DNA of 64,000 bases from Mixophyes australis. Taxonomy: Eukaryota; Chordata; Amphibia; Anura; Limnodynastidae. The position numbers and the translations under genes were made by a program. The first letter of the stretch is position 1, and every line of letters starts with the position of its first letter. The notes under the pieces were generated by a model. The model saw only the letters and a list, made by a program, of their open reading frames with translations. It was not told the origin of the DNA and ran no database searches. Below are positions 34,601-45,500 of the stretch, piece by piece. Location of the stretch: assembly GCA_036250195.1 (NCBI GenBank), contig JAVHZZ010000006.1, positions 154,988,224 to 155,052,223 of the forward strand, given 5' to 3'.

Positions 34601-36600
34601 ACTCGCTCAGTTTTTCCGCCAGTAGCGATTGAATTTCGTCCCTAATGAAAATAATTTGTTTATAAACTGATTTTGAATGGTTTTGTTTATGGATATGTTC
34701 GAGCTGCTGCAATTGGGCAGTAAGAGAATTTAATTTCATGGTTTGCTGCTTTTTGCGAAAGGATGCATTATTGATAATGGCCCCTCTAATGACTGATTTG
34801 TGTGCCTCCCATACGGTGGCAAGAGAGGATTCAGGAGTCAGATAAAGGTCAAGATATTCTTGGATTTGGGAGCCCACCTGTTCTTTAAACTGGGGAAGTT
34901 TAAGCAAGGATTCGTTTAGTTTCCATGGCGATCTGCCTTTAGAATTATTCAGGAGATCAAACGAAGCTTTGACTACCGAGTGATCCGACCAGGGGTTGGG
35001 GAGTATATCAGAACGAGTAAAAAGTTGAATAGCTTTACTGCAACCCATTATCATGTCAATTCTGGAGTAGAATTTATGTGGGTGTGAGTAGATGGTATAA
35101 TTACGAGATGAGGGATTAAGGGCCCTCCAGGAATCAAACAGACCAGCTCCAGCCATGTGTCTGATTAACGCTTTTGAGTGTGTAGTAAGTGGGGAGATAT
35201 GCCGCACACCACCGGGTCTGTCCAGTTCCTCTGACAAAATTGTATTAAAGTCCCCACCGATCAGGAGAATGGCCCTCTATAATTTATTTAGTTCTAGAAA
35301 AAAATTGTTAAAGAAGCTAGTCTGTCCTGAATTGGGAGCAAACAAATTTGTCACAATAATAGTTTGGTGACCCACCAGTATAATGAAGCGGCCCTCGCGA
35401 TCTAGACTAGAAGCGGTAAGCTGAAAAGGCACGGAATTCCTGGTCATGATGGCAACTCCATTCCTCTTAACAGGCAGGGAGGCATATTCCACAGTGGGAA
35501 ATCTACGAGAGGGCAAAGAGGGGTGGTCGCCCCTTTTAAAGTACATTTCCTGCAAAAATACAAAATCTGCATTTAAGTTCTTAACAGTTCTATGTAGAAG
35601 TGATCTCTTCTGGGGGGTGTTAAGCCCTTTAACATTAATGGATACAAAAATGAGTGACATGGCTCTCCGAGGTAGCACTAGGAGACGTATGAGAGTGAAA
35701 GAAGGGAGAGGGGAGAGACAAGTAAGGTTTTGAGTATCAGGGAGAGGAGAAGGTGGAAAGGAAGGGAACAGGAAGTGGGTGGTGGTAAAGGGATAGGGGT
35801 AGACAGTGGTCAACTACTCTCCCCAAGAAAGAATGAGAGGAGACGTGGCCACTGAGATTGAGCCCATGGAACGGTGGGAATTTGGTACATCCTGGGTGGA
35901 ATGGGCTCATAGATTGGGTTTACAAGTTTTTGGAAGTGAAGTAATGGTATCAAAGAGAGGATGGGAACTATACCGTCCCCACACTCCTAAAACCCAGAAT
36001 ATAGGGGGGCAAGGTCGGGCAGGCAAACCCAACCCGACCCACCCAGAAACACGCAATACAGTTAAGCATAAATCCTATAAATTGTAACAATGAAACAGCA
36101 AAATGAATGCAAGTACATATTAAACATTAGTAAGGACATAAAATATGAACCTTAGGATTCCACATAACCCAAGATGTTGAGGGGCAGTCAAGCCCTGTAA
36201 CTAGCCTCCAGGAGCCCCAGACAATAGGTGGAAACAAAATCTTTGCCCGAACCGACCTGCGGTAGACAGACAGGACAGAGCACCCTGAGGGGCAAGAGGA
36301 CAAGTCCGTGGCTCTTACTGTAAATGGCTACATTAAGGAACGGGTAAGAAACCAAAATGTAACAAAAGCATATAAACTCTAGGCATGTAGAAACAGATAT
36401 AACTAGTGAATATATAAGCACAGTAAAGGCCGAATGGAGACAGGGGGTGCCGTATCGCTCTGTTCGGGGCCCAAAGGACTCCACAGGTGCCTGGAGATGA
36501 GCTCCACAAGTGGGTACAGGTAGTAGCAGTATCAGACCCGTTTAACACGGGTAATTTGGGTCTTGTGAAGCGCAGCTCTCGGCAATGTCAACCGTCGGAA
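31665..36600 (-). mobile_element. L1/Tx1-type LINE, long copy in ZGPAT intron 1
   Basis: Minus-strand ORF2 in order: apurinic endonuclease start SLIFVSINVKGLNTPQKRS at about 35665, a catalytic-region LQEMYFKRGDHP, a GDFN motif near 35260, and SDHSVV near 34985 (the C-terminal endonuclease signature). The linker region follows to 34500, then the polymerase: KASKAPGPDP near 34240, LALDAEKAFDRLSW near 33905, NGTRQICPLSPL near 33740 and FADDVLL at about 33615-33598. A C-terminal HHIWWECPIVAKFWDDV lies near 32310. The 3' end near 31665 has AATAAAAAG followed by an A-rich tail. Several frameshifts and stops (for example near 35290, 34560 and 33590) inactivate it. The ORF1 protein is not recognisable in 35.8-36.6 kb, which may be 5' UTR. 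It is antisense to ZGPAT. Confidence 0.85.
31948..31982 (+). repeat. GT and G-run simple repeat
   Basis: A GT run followed by about 20 consecutive G bases near the 3' end of the LINE. Poly-G tracts of this length are unusual and error-prone to sequence. Confidence 0.9.
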
Positions 36601-37884
36601 ATGGTGCCCAAGCCACGCCCCTGCACTTTTTATTTTACTGAAAGTCAGTAATATTATAATAACCCTGAAGTATTTACTTTTTGTCTTAAATATTTAGTAT
36701 CAATATACTTGGATGCACTCATAGTAGTATAATTCAATACAAAGAAAAAGAACTACTTTCGGCGCATGCCACTCCTAGGTTATTGATATGGAAAGTGTAT
36801 TGTTGAGGATCCAATACAGAGTCTTCATATCAGACTTAATGACCAACCTGGGCAGAATTTTTTTTTTTTCCGTTTAAAACAAAATGTAACTTTTATTTTG
36901 TACCCATAAAACCTTACTTGTGTTAAAAGCTAAATATTAAAAAAAATTGGGTTAATGGAGAGGTGATCAATATTCTACTGATCAATTTGATACTGAATGT
37001 ATAATGGGGATATTCCACTAACCTCATACTCCTCCTGCTGCTGATTTGGCAAGGTACCAAGCCCAAGATCGTTTAATGCAGCCTGTCGATCTTATGAATA
37101 GGCCAAAACTCCAGGGCTCTTTGTGGACAAATGTAAAAACTCTTGACTTGTTCTCGTGTCTCTTTTGTTGTAGAGGAAGGCTATAGAGGTTGTGCAAACA
37201 GGATGGCATTGTGTGTATATTAGTATTGGAATAGTACTATGTTATTTATGCTATGTTTTAATAAAAAAGTATGAATTATAACAGATGCTGAGAAATTATT
37301 ACTTATGTATGTAATCTGCTGTCTGTTTTGATATAGTATTTTCTTCTTCGTGGAGTCATCCACCTCCAGGAAGTTGGTGTTAAAGTCCCTGGGGGGAATT
37401 CAGTTGGCTGAAAGGTACTGCAATGTGTCTCTGGAACAGTCCGTGGAGACACATCGCATCAGGGTTTTTACTAAAATCTCAGCTCATTTTCCCAACTGCC
37501 CCATAGAGGTGTGAGGGAAAAGGAGTGGAGATTTCTGTGCAATGTGCACAGCCAGAGATCGAGGTGATGACCAGTGGGGCCGCAGCCAATTGAATCCCCC
37601 CTGTAGGTGTAGGTTATTTTAAACATGTTTTTCACTTTCAAACAATTTTACATGACACCTGCAACTTCTACAATGTAAACTACTTTATCTTTATGGCTTC
37701 TTTCTTGTTGTCCTCCAAAGCCTTTATATTACACACACAGTAGTTTTGTTGGATAAGACAAATGCTTTGTGTATTGGATAACGTTTTATTCACAGACTAG
37801 TCTTTTGTCACATACAAAGGCAATGGAAATAGGCAGTTCAGAGTGGATGGTATATAGCCCATGGAAATTATATAAGGAGAAGTC
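36601..37884. other. ZGPAT intron 1, unassigned stretch
   Basis: AT-rich intronic sequence between two LINEs. I see no coding, RNA gene or terminal repeats here. Confidence 0.4.
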
Positions 37885-39292
37885 AGTCAGTCAGTCTTCC
37901 AGTCGGGGTCCCTCAGGGCTCTGTTCTGGGACCCTTACTCTTCTCTCTATACACCTCCTCCCTGGGTGAACTCGTCAGCTCCTTCGGCTTCAGCTACCAC
38001 CTTTACGCTGACGACACTCAACTATACCTCTCCTCTCCTGATCTCTCTCCCTCCCTCCTCTCTAGGGTGTCCGCCTGCCTCTCTGCCATCTCCTCCTGGA
38101 TGTCCTCTCGATTCCTCAAACTTAACCTTGCCAAAACTGAGCTCATAGTTTTTCCTCCCTCTCATACCCCATCCCCTTCTAACCTCTCCATCACTGTCGA
38201 CAACACCTCTATCTCCCCTGTCCCGCAACTTCGCTGCCTTGGTGTCATCCTCGACTCCTCTCTCTCCTTTGGCCCCCACATCCTCTCTCTTGCTAAATCC
38301 TGCCGCTTCCAGCTGCGCAACATCGCTCGCATCCGGCCCTTCCTCTCCCATGATGCCACCAAATGCCTTATCCACTCTCTGATCATCTCCCGCCTGGACT
38401 ACTGCAACCTCCTCCTCACTGGCCTCCCCCACTCTCATCTCGATCCCCTTCGATCCGTCCTTAACGCTGCAGCTAGGCTTATTTTCCTTTCTCGCCACTC
38501 CTCTTCTGTCTCCCCCCTCTACCTAGCCCTTCACTGGCTCCCATTCCCCTATAGAATCCTCTTTAAGCTCCTCACACTCACCTACAAGGCCCTCGCCAAC
38601 TCCACTGCGCCCTACATCTCCACCCTCCTCTCTATTCATGCTCCATCCCGCCCTCTCCGTTCTGCCTCTGACCGTCGCCTCTCTTCCCCCCTTATAACCT
38701 CCTCCCACGCGCGTATCCAAGACTTCGCCCGCGCTGCCCCCCTCCACTGGAACAAGCTCCCTCCCTCCATCAGAACTTCCCCTAATCTGTCCAGCTTCAA
38801 ACGGGCCCTAAAAACCCACCTTTTTCTTAAAGCCTTTCTGTCTCCCACTTAACTTCCTACCTTATCTTCTGCCTCTGTCCCCCTACTCTCCCTCTCTCCC
38901 CTGCGTCTCTCTGTCTGTCCACCCCTCCCCTTAGATTGTATGCTCCTCTGAGCAGGGCCATCTCTCCTCCTGTTTCCACCACTTCTAACTCTGCTCTCCA
39001 GCTACTTAGCCCTCCTCCTCAAAGGTCCTCCACCCCACGTCCACTTTCGCTCCCTCCTCCCCCCTGGGGGTCTCCCTGTCTTCCGCGCCCCCTTCTTGGG
39101 CCCCGTCGTTTTCGGATCCTCCCTCCCCCTTCCCCGCCCTCTCTAGCTGTGCATTGAGCGTACTGAGTTGCTGTGTTTACTGTACTGTGCTGTCTCCCAT
39201 TGTATTGTGATTTTGTTTGTCTCTGTACGGCGCTGCGGATGCCTTGTAGCGCCTTATAAATAAATATTAATAATAATAATAATAATAATAAA
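37885..39292 (+). mobile_element. L2-type (CR1/L2 superfamily) LINE, 5'-truncated with intact ORF end
   Basis: An uninterrupted plus-strand frame runs from the truncation point (about 37890) to the stop at 38850-38852. It encodes the C-terminal half of a reverse transcriptase: [20 protein letters not shown] (from 37905), [13 protein letters not shown] (YADD at 38004-38015), [36 protein letters not shown] and a WNKLPPSIR terminal motif. These are typical of the L2/CR1 superfamily. A pyrimidine-rich 3' UTR follows, ending in AAATAAATATTAATAATAAT and a TAA-type tail at about 39255-39292. The absence of stops over more than 300 codons, in a truncated copy under no selection, suggests a recent insertion. 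Confidence 0.85.
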
Positions 39293-39524
39293 GGAAAGCA
39301 GTGTATTTGGTAAAAAAAAGTTCAGGAGGGTGCATGTTCACAAATTAATACATTAAAGTTGATTGAAGGTTTAACTAATTTAAAAGGCTTCTGTATAAGT
39401 ACAATGTCCTGTATTAATATTGTCATTTATATTTTATAATCTTATATATGGAGGTTGTCATTAGAAATATCGCCTCTATTTTTGGCAGTTGATCTCCTTT
39501 CAGTCTTGGGATTTTATCTTGCAG

Positions 39525-39577
39525 ATTAGAAAGCTGTGAGTACGCCATAGCTGAGTGAAAGCTTGTTCCTGTACATG
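39525..39577 (+). other. ZGPAT: 5' untranslated part of ZGPAT exon 2
   Basis: The acceptor TTATCTTGCAG ends at 39524 and is followed by about 50 noncoding bases before the first ATG. This is the expected splice partner for the first exon at about 30690-30782, giving an 8.7-kb first intron. Confidence 0.65.
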
Positions 39578-42500
39578 ATGGATGAGGAGAGTCTAGGAGC
39601 TGCTTTACAAACCTACAGAGCTCAACTGGAGCAAGTGAGGCTTACCCTGCATGGTGATGTGGACTCCTCACAGAAAGCAGATCTCATTCAGCTCCAGGGA
39701 GACTTGCAGCAGCTAATAGAACTGACCGAGTCTAGCTTACTGTCTGTACAGAAGTACAATTTACTGTCAGCGCTTGATGGACCGTCGTCATCCTCAGCAC
39801 AGGACGATGAATATGAAGCCTTCAGCATCGCCATTAAAGAATTGAGTAATAAAACTGATCCACCTGGGGCCAGTGATGTGAATACTAGTTCCAATAATTC
39901 AGAGGATGGAGAAGAGGAAGAGGAGGATGGAACCAGTGGAATGAAAGTGAAAGCCCCGTATTATAGCACATGGGGGACATTAGAGTATCACAATGCTATG
40001 ATTGTGGGGTCAGAGCAAATGGAAGATGGAAGACCAGGAGTCCGAGTTCTATATCTCTATCCTACACACAAGGCCATGAAGCCTTGTCCCTACTTCCTGG
40101 ATGATAAGTGTAATTTCAATGAAAGTTGCAGGTGATGAGAGATCTTTTGTCTGTTATTTATTTTCATGGCAGTAGCATACTCCGCAGTGGTTTACAATTG
40201 GGATCAAATACAGTAGTAAATAAGACTGGGTATTAAGACAGACAAAATGGTAATAGGGCGCTGCTCTCTAGCTTACAATCTGTTGTAAAATAGGAACTTG
40301 CTAGAGCTGTCACTTATTGCATATTGGTCCAGCGAGATGGCAGTGGGAAAAAGTGCTTAGTGGTTCTATATGATCCAATCATAGAGCAATGTTAGTTTGG
40401 GTGTCTGTAGGTTATTTGAGTATAGAATAAATGTAAGTTTTGTGTGAACTGTTTGATTAGGTAGAATAGCCTACAGAGGGTTATAGGGTGGTTCAGACAT
40501 TTCATAAGTTTGCATGAAGAGAGTTTTCAGTGAATACTGGAAGGTTTAGAAGCTTGGGTAAACTCTTGTGCAATGAGGGAGGGAATTCCACAGTGTAGTT
40601 GTAGCTTCAAAAAGACCTGTAATTGAGAATGGGAGCAAGAGTGAGAAAGAGAGGACAGATCTTTGGCAGACTGTGGTGCTGAGTTGGGAGATATTTTGAG
40701 TCAAGTGAAGAGATGCAGTTTTGTTAATGACTTAGGCAACCTACATAGGTACTAGAGCAGCAGTAGAAGAACATTTTGTAAAGAAAATTATATATAGTTA
40801 GGTGTAGACCAGTAAGGAGGGAGGGATTAATGAGCAAGAGATAATGAGGGTTCAAATTCAAGTTTTTGCAGTGTCTTGTGTGAGGTATATGTGTGTTCTG
40901 TAGATGTTAATTTCATGTATGGAACAGGGTTTGGATGTGGGGAACAAAGGACAGAGTTGACTTAAGGATGACACTGAAGCAGCAAACGTAGGGTGTTGTC
41001 CATAGAAGTAGATATGTCAGATTTTTAGCTTCTAAAGACTAGTGGAAAGATTTCTAGCTCCGTTTATTAAATATTGGGTTTAATATGGTGAGGGACATCC
41101 AAGATGAAATGGTAGAAAAAAATTCAGTAATACAGGCTAACATAGATGTTGAAAGATCTTTGGAGGATAGATGAATGTGGGTATTAGCCACATAAAGGTT
41201 ATACTAAAACCCAAATGTGCATTAGGGTTTCAATATAGCCTAAGCTAGGAAAGAGCAGATAACCTAAAACTAAGGGGTAGATTTACTAAAACTTCTAGAA
41301 AGGAAAATTATATTTTAGCTATTATTTTCTAGAATGTACTAGGTAATTGGCAGGATTTTTGGGTTGCTATGGGCAACACCACCACTTTTCCTTTTAGAAG
41401 TTTTAGTTAATTCAGCATTTGTACGAGAAATTAGTGGTCGATAGTGTCAAATGCAGCACAGTAGTCAAGGAAAATTCGAAACAATTAGTGGCTATTAGAT
41501 GCTTTTCAGTAAAGCTTTTTCCTGACACTCCACAGAAGCAGCACAAATTAATGGGTTCTGTGAGGAAAATAAGCGTGTGAGACAATCCTCAAAAAGGTGC
41601 ATGGAGCAGTCTCAGGGATGTGTTGGAGCAGGGTATTAAAATTTGAAGTTATATGGTAATGCAGCTGTAGGGGCAAATGGGAAGAAAGAGGTTCATGTGT
41701 GTTAAGTAGAGGGGAGAGAAATAGTGAGGAGGCAGTATGGATAAAGGGGTGTGAAGAATGTTCTAATTTTAAGTATAATGCCATTGAGGGACAGTAATAA
41801 AGTCAGTTTGTTAGACAATATGGGATTTGATAGGGGTTTATGAATGAGTGAATAGGTACTAACACCTTTAAACAAAAGGAAGGAGTGAGAAATAAAATCT
41901 GCAAGTACGTTGTCAGGGCAGTTTCTAGATGTAACAGAGACAAATTGTTCCTTGTGGTCCTCAGATGTTTTACAATGCTTGTTTAACTCTGTTGATTTAA
42001 CTGATTTCCCATTGCTTTGTAAGTAAATCTTTTGAAAGAAAATCAAATCTCAAATACACCCCTATACTGGTGTTTAAGGTGTTTACCAGAATGGGCCCCT
42101 GTGAGCAAATTGGTCATTGATCAAAGGCATACATGTGCAAATAGGAAGAGCTGATAACAATTGAGCTAGTTCAGAGTCATAACATCATCAATGATCAAGA
42201 GTATAACACTGTAATAATTGTAGACACATATCTGGATTATGTGGGGTTTTTTTTGTTTTTTTACTACAATGAGATTATCACTTATTGAAAGATTCATCCC
42301 TTGGGCACATTTATGAAAACTGGCGCACAGTCTTGTTTAAAATCCGCTCCAAGTTCTTTTAAGATGAAGGATATCTTTTGGGCTCGTCAACTTGGAACAC
42401 TCCGGTCTCACTGATTCCTCTATTAACACCCCATCTCTTCCCTCCCCTCCGTTTTTCAGCTTCCCATGCTATACCAAGCTTTTCATGCTATATAACGGGC

Positions 42501-45500
42501 AGATTTAAATATAATTAAAATTTGGTTTTGTGTTAAAGTGGAAATCTGTTATCATGCTGTAATCATTGCTATATTATTGATCTGGAAAGTTGACTCTCCC
42601 CTACCATCCCTTCTTCTTATTCTGTATTCCTTACCCCCAAAATTTGTTAGTTTTGAAAAATCTGGTGCACAGAAAAATGGAAGTAAGCAGCCAGCCACAG
42701 ACCACTATGAGCAGGATCTCCCAACAGCATAGACTAGTGACATGAGGCTCTTGTAAAACTTTTTAGGAAAGTTTTAGGGAAATGTTTTCTCTTTGTTAGC
42801 TAGTGCTTGACGTTTTATCACACTGCACACACAACTGTCAGTATTACTGCTCAATGAATAGTTCTAAAAAATTGAAAACTTAAAGGTAGCAATGGGTGGC
42901 ATTAAGGCAGAGTGCCTAAACTTACCAGTGACCTTTGGTATTAGTGATACCATTTTGGTGTTCCCTCTCCATGGTAAGTGTATATGAGTAGCGAGCAGAG
43001 TTACTGTTATCTAACAACCTTTTCTTGATGTGCTCAGATTTTCACATGGACAAGTGGTGGCCGTGAATGAGCTCCAGGAATTTGAGGAGCCAGACCTTGG
43101 GTCTCTAGGGCTTGACACCTCATGCCTGGCTAGACACAATGATAGCATCTGGTACCCAGCAAGAATTACAGGTAAAACCTGAGGTTGCACCAGCCACATC
43201 CAGACAGTAAGGATGCCAGCAGTCCACAGATGGTAGTTGGTACATCCTATCTTTTGTCCTCTCAATCTTTGTTCACTGTGTCTCACAGACTCTACACTCT
43301 TCTTATATTTACCCTCCATGTTTCAGATATAGACAATGGATTCTACACAGTGAAGTTTGATTCTGTGCTATTGAAAGAAGCAGTTTTAGAAGCTGATGCC
43401 ATCATTCCACCTCTGCGGGAAAGAGACAGCTCCTCCTCGTCTGATGACGATGAGGAAGGAGCAGAGGATTCTGGGTACGCTAGAGGTAAGCTAGGTGAAA
43501 TTCTCTGTTTTAACCTACCTTACCTTAGATGTGTCATGTGACCCCCTCACTTGCCTGTTGCAGTGCTCATGGACAGTGGAGAAGCTGGTACCGCTCCCTG
43601 CAGTTCTGAGTTTGCCGGGTGGGAGGCACACACTCGTGGTATAGGATCCAAGCTCATGGCACGCATGGGATACGAGATTGGAAAAGGTGAGTGTTGTAGA
43701 ACAAGTAACTGTGATAATAATGCTAGATCTTAAGCTTCAAATGTAAATTCTACAGCAGTGATTCACATGAATTCTCTAAAATACAAATTATTTAGGGAAT
43801 TCAAAACTCATTATGCTAAGCTTGGTAGTAATAGCAGTCTGACTTCTTTTTCTAAACTTGCCAGTACCAGCACTTGTGCTCTCTATTATAAGCATACCAG
43901 TCATACAGCATTTACACTCTGTATACTTTAAATACAGATGCATAGTACGTAAATATACTATACTTAAAAATGCAGCAGAACTCACTTAAACAACGCATTC
44001 TGTCATGTTCTTGTATTACTGGTAATCTTCATCATGTTTGTATCTGGTGTTTGTTACACTTTTCAGGACTTGGGCGTTACTTGGAAGGACGAGTAGAACC
44101 TGTGCAGGCTGTGGTATTGCCAAAGGGTAAATCTCTGGACCAATGCTTAGAGTTGCAGCAAAGAAAGCATAAAGGAGGGCAGAACCCTCCCAAAGCCAGA
44201 AGGAAACGGCCGTCCAAACTGCCAGCTGTCAGGCAGGGTATCAACGCTCCCCGCAATGTGTTTGATTTTCTGAATGAAAAGCTGGTGAGAAAAGACCCCA
44301 GAGGACAGACAGCAGAGACTCGTAGCAATATAGAGAGGAAAGGCAAGGAAATCTACAATGCCAGCCAGGGCAGTAAGCGGGCGCTGAATGTTGCTCTAGC
44401 AAAGACCACAGAAAAAATCCAGCAGAAACAGCGGGAAATAGGACATATGACCAAAGCTTTGGCACGAAATGTGGGAAGGTAGGTGAAGGCCTGGGGTCTT
44501 GGGACACAAGTCAAGTACAACATCCTTTAAACCAAAGGGTCACTAATATCCTTCTTATCAAGTCTGTTGATGCACATGACCCTTCTACAAATAAATTTGA
44601 ATGCAGGAATACATTCCCAATGTTAAGAGTTTGATGGATATACAGGATCCATATTATGTTGATCTGCACCAACACTGTGTATAACTCCTAGAGTGACAGT
44701 ACCTCTTACACTGGACAGCTTAGAGAACCACCTGTTTGTGTAAAAGGCATAACTATAATATGCACCTGGTCTTTTTTTGAGGGAGAAGAAATTAAGTTAA
44801 AGTTCCAATATGTTGGTATTGAAAGCCTTTGTTAAGTAACTCAATAAAGTTTTGTACAAGTTGATTAACTTTAGTGTACATGGTGTCATGCAATGTACAA
44901 TGCCAGGATGCATTACTTATGGTGACTCACTGATCAAAACTTTCTCTGCAAATTAGTGGCACTTAGACATTTGCCTGAGACTCCTTTTTTATGTTTAATT
45001 TCTTCCTTGCACAAGTACAAATAATTGTACATAATATTAGGATATCATTAATTTTCTATTGACAGCTTGAAAATCATTTAGACGCACACACATCTCCTAG
45101 TACATGTCCTTTCACTAGCTCTTGTATGTTTCAGTGGAGCATGGTAAGCTGTTTCCAATAATACAATGTCCTATTTCCCAGGTGCTCCACCCGGCTGTTT
45201 TTACTTTCCACCTGGCTATTTGAGTCTGTTGGGGTCATATTATAAAAAGACAAACCATTGTTTGTCCTATTACAATAGGCACTGTGTCAGCACTGCAGCC
45301 TGCAGAGTGTGTTGGACCACTGACCACCAGTCCTGGCAGTCAGTCCAAGCAGGCAGAGGCTCAGCAGTCAGGCATAAAAAAATAATTCTAAAACAAAATA
45401 AGTGTGTCCAGTCCAACCAGCAAGCGAGTCTTTATAAATTATATAAGTGTTGGCATTAACCTCCAAAATATTTCATTATTATTATTCCGAAGTATTACAC

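Noticed and set aside
38022..38498. 158-codon minus-strand frame rich in Gly/Glu/Arg
   Set aside because: Antisense shadow of the intact L2-type reverse transcriptase frame.
43970..44482. Single-exon 170-codon gene
   Set aside because: It is ZGPAT exon 5 (44067-44478) with intronic extensions in frame.
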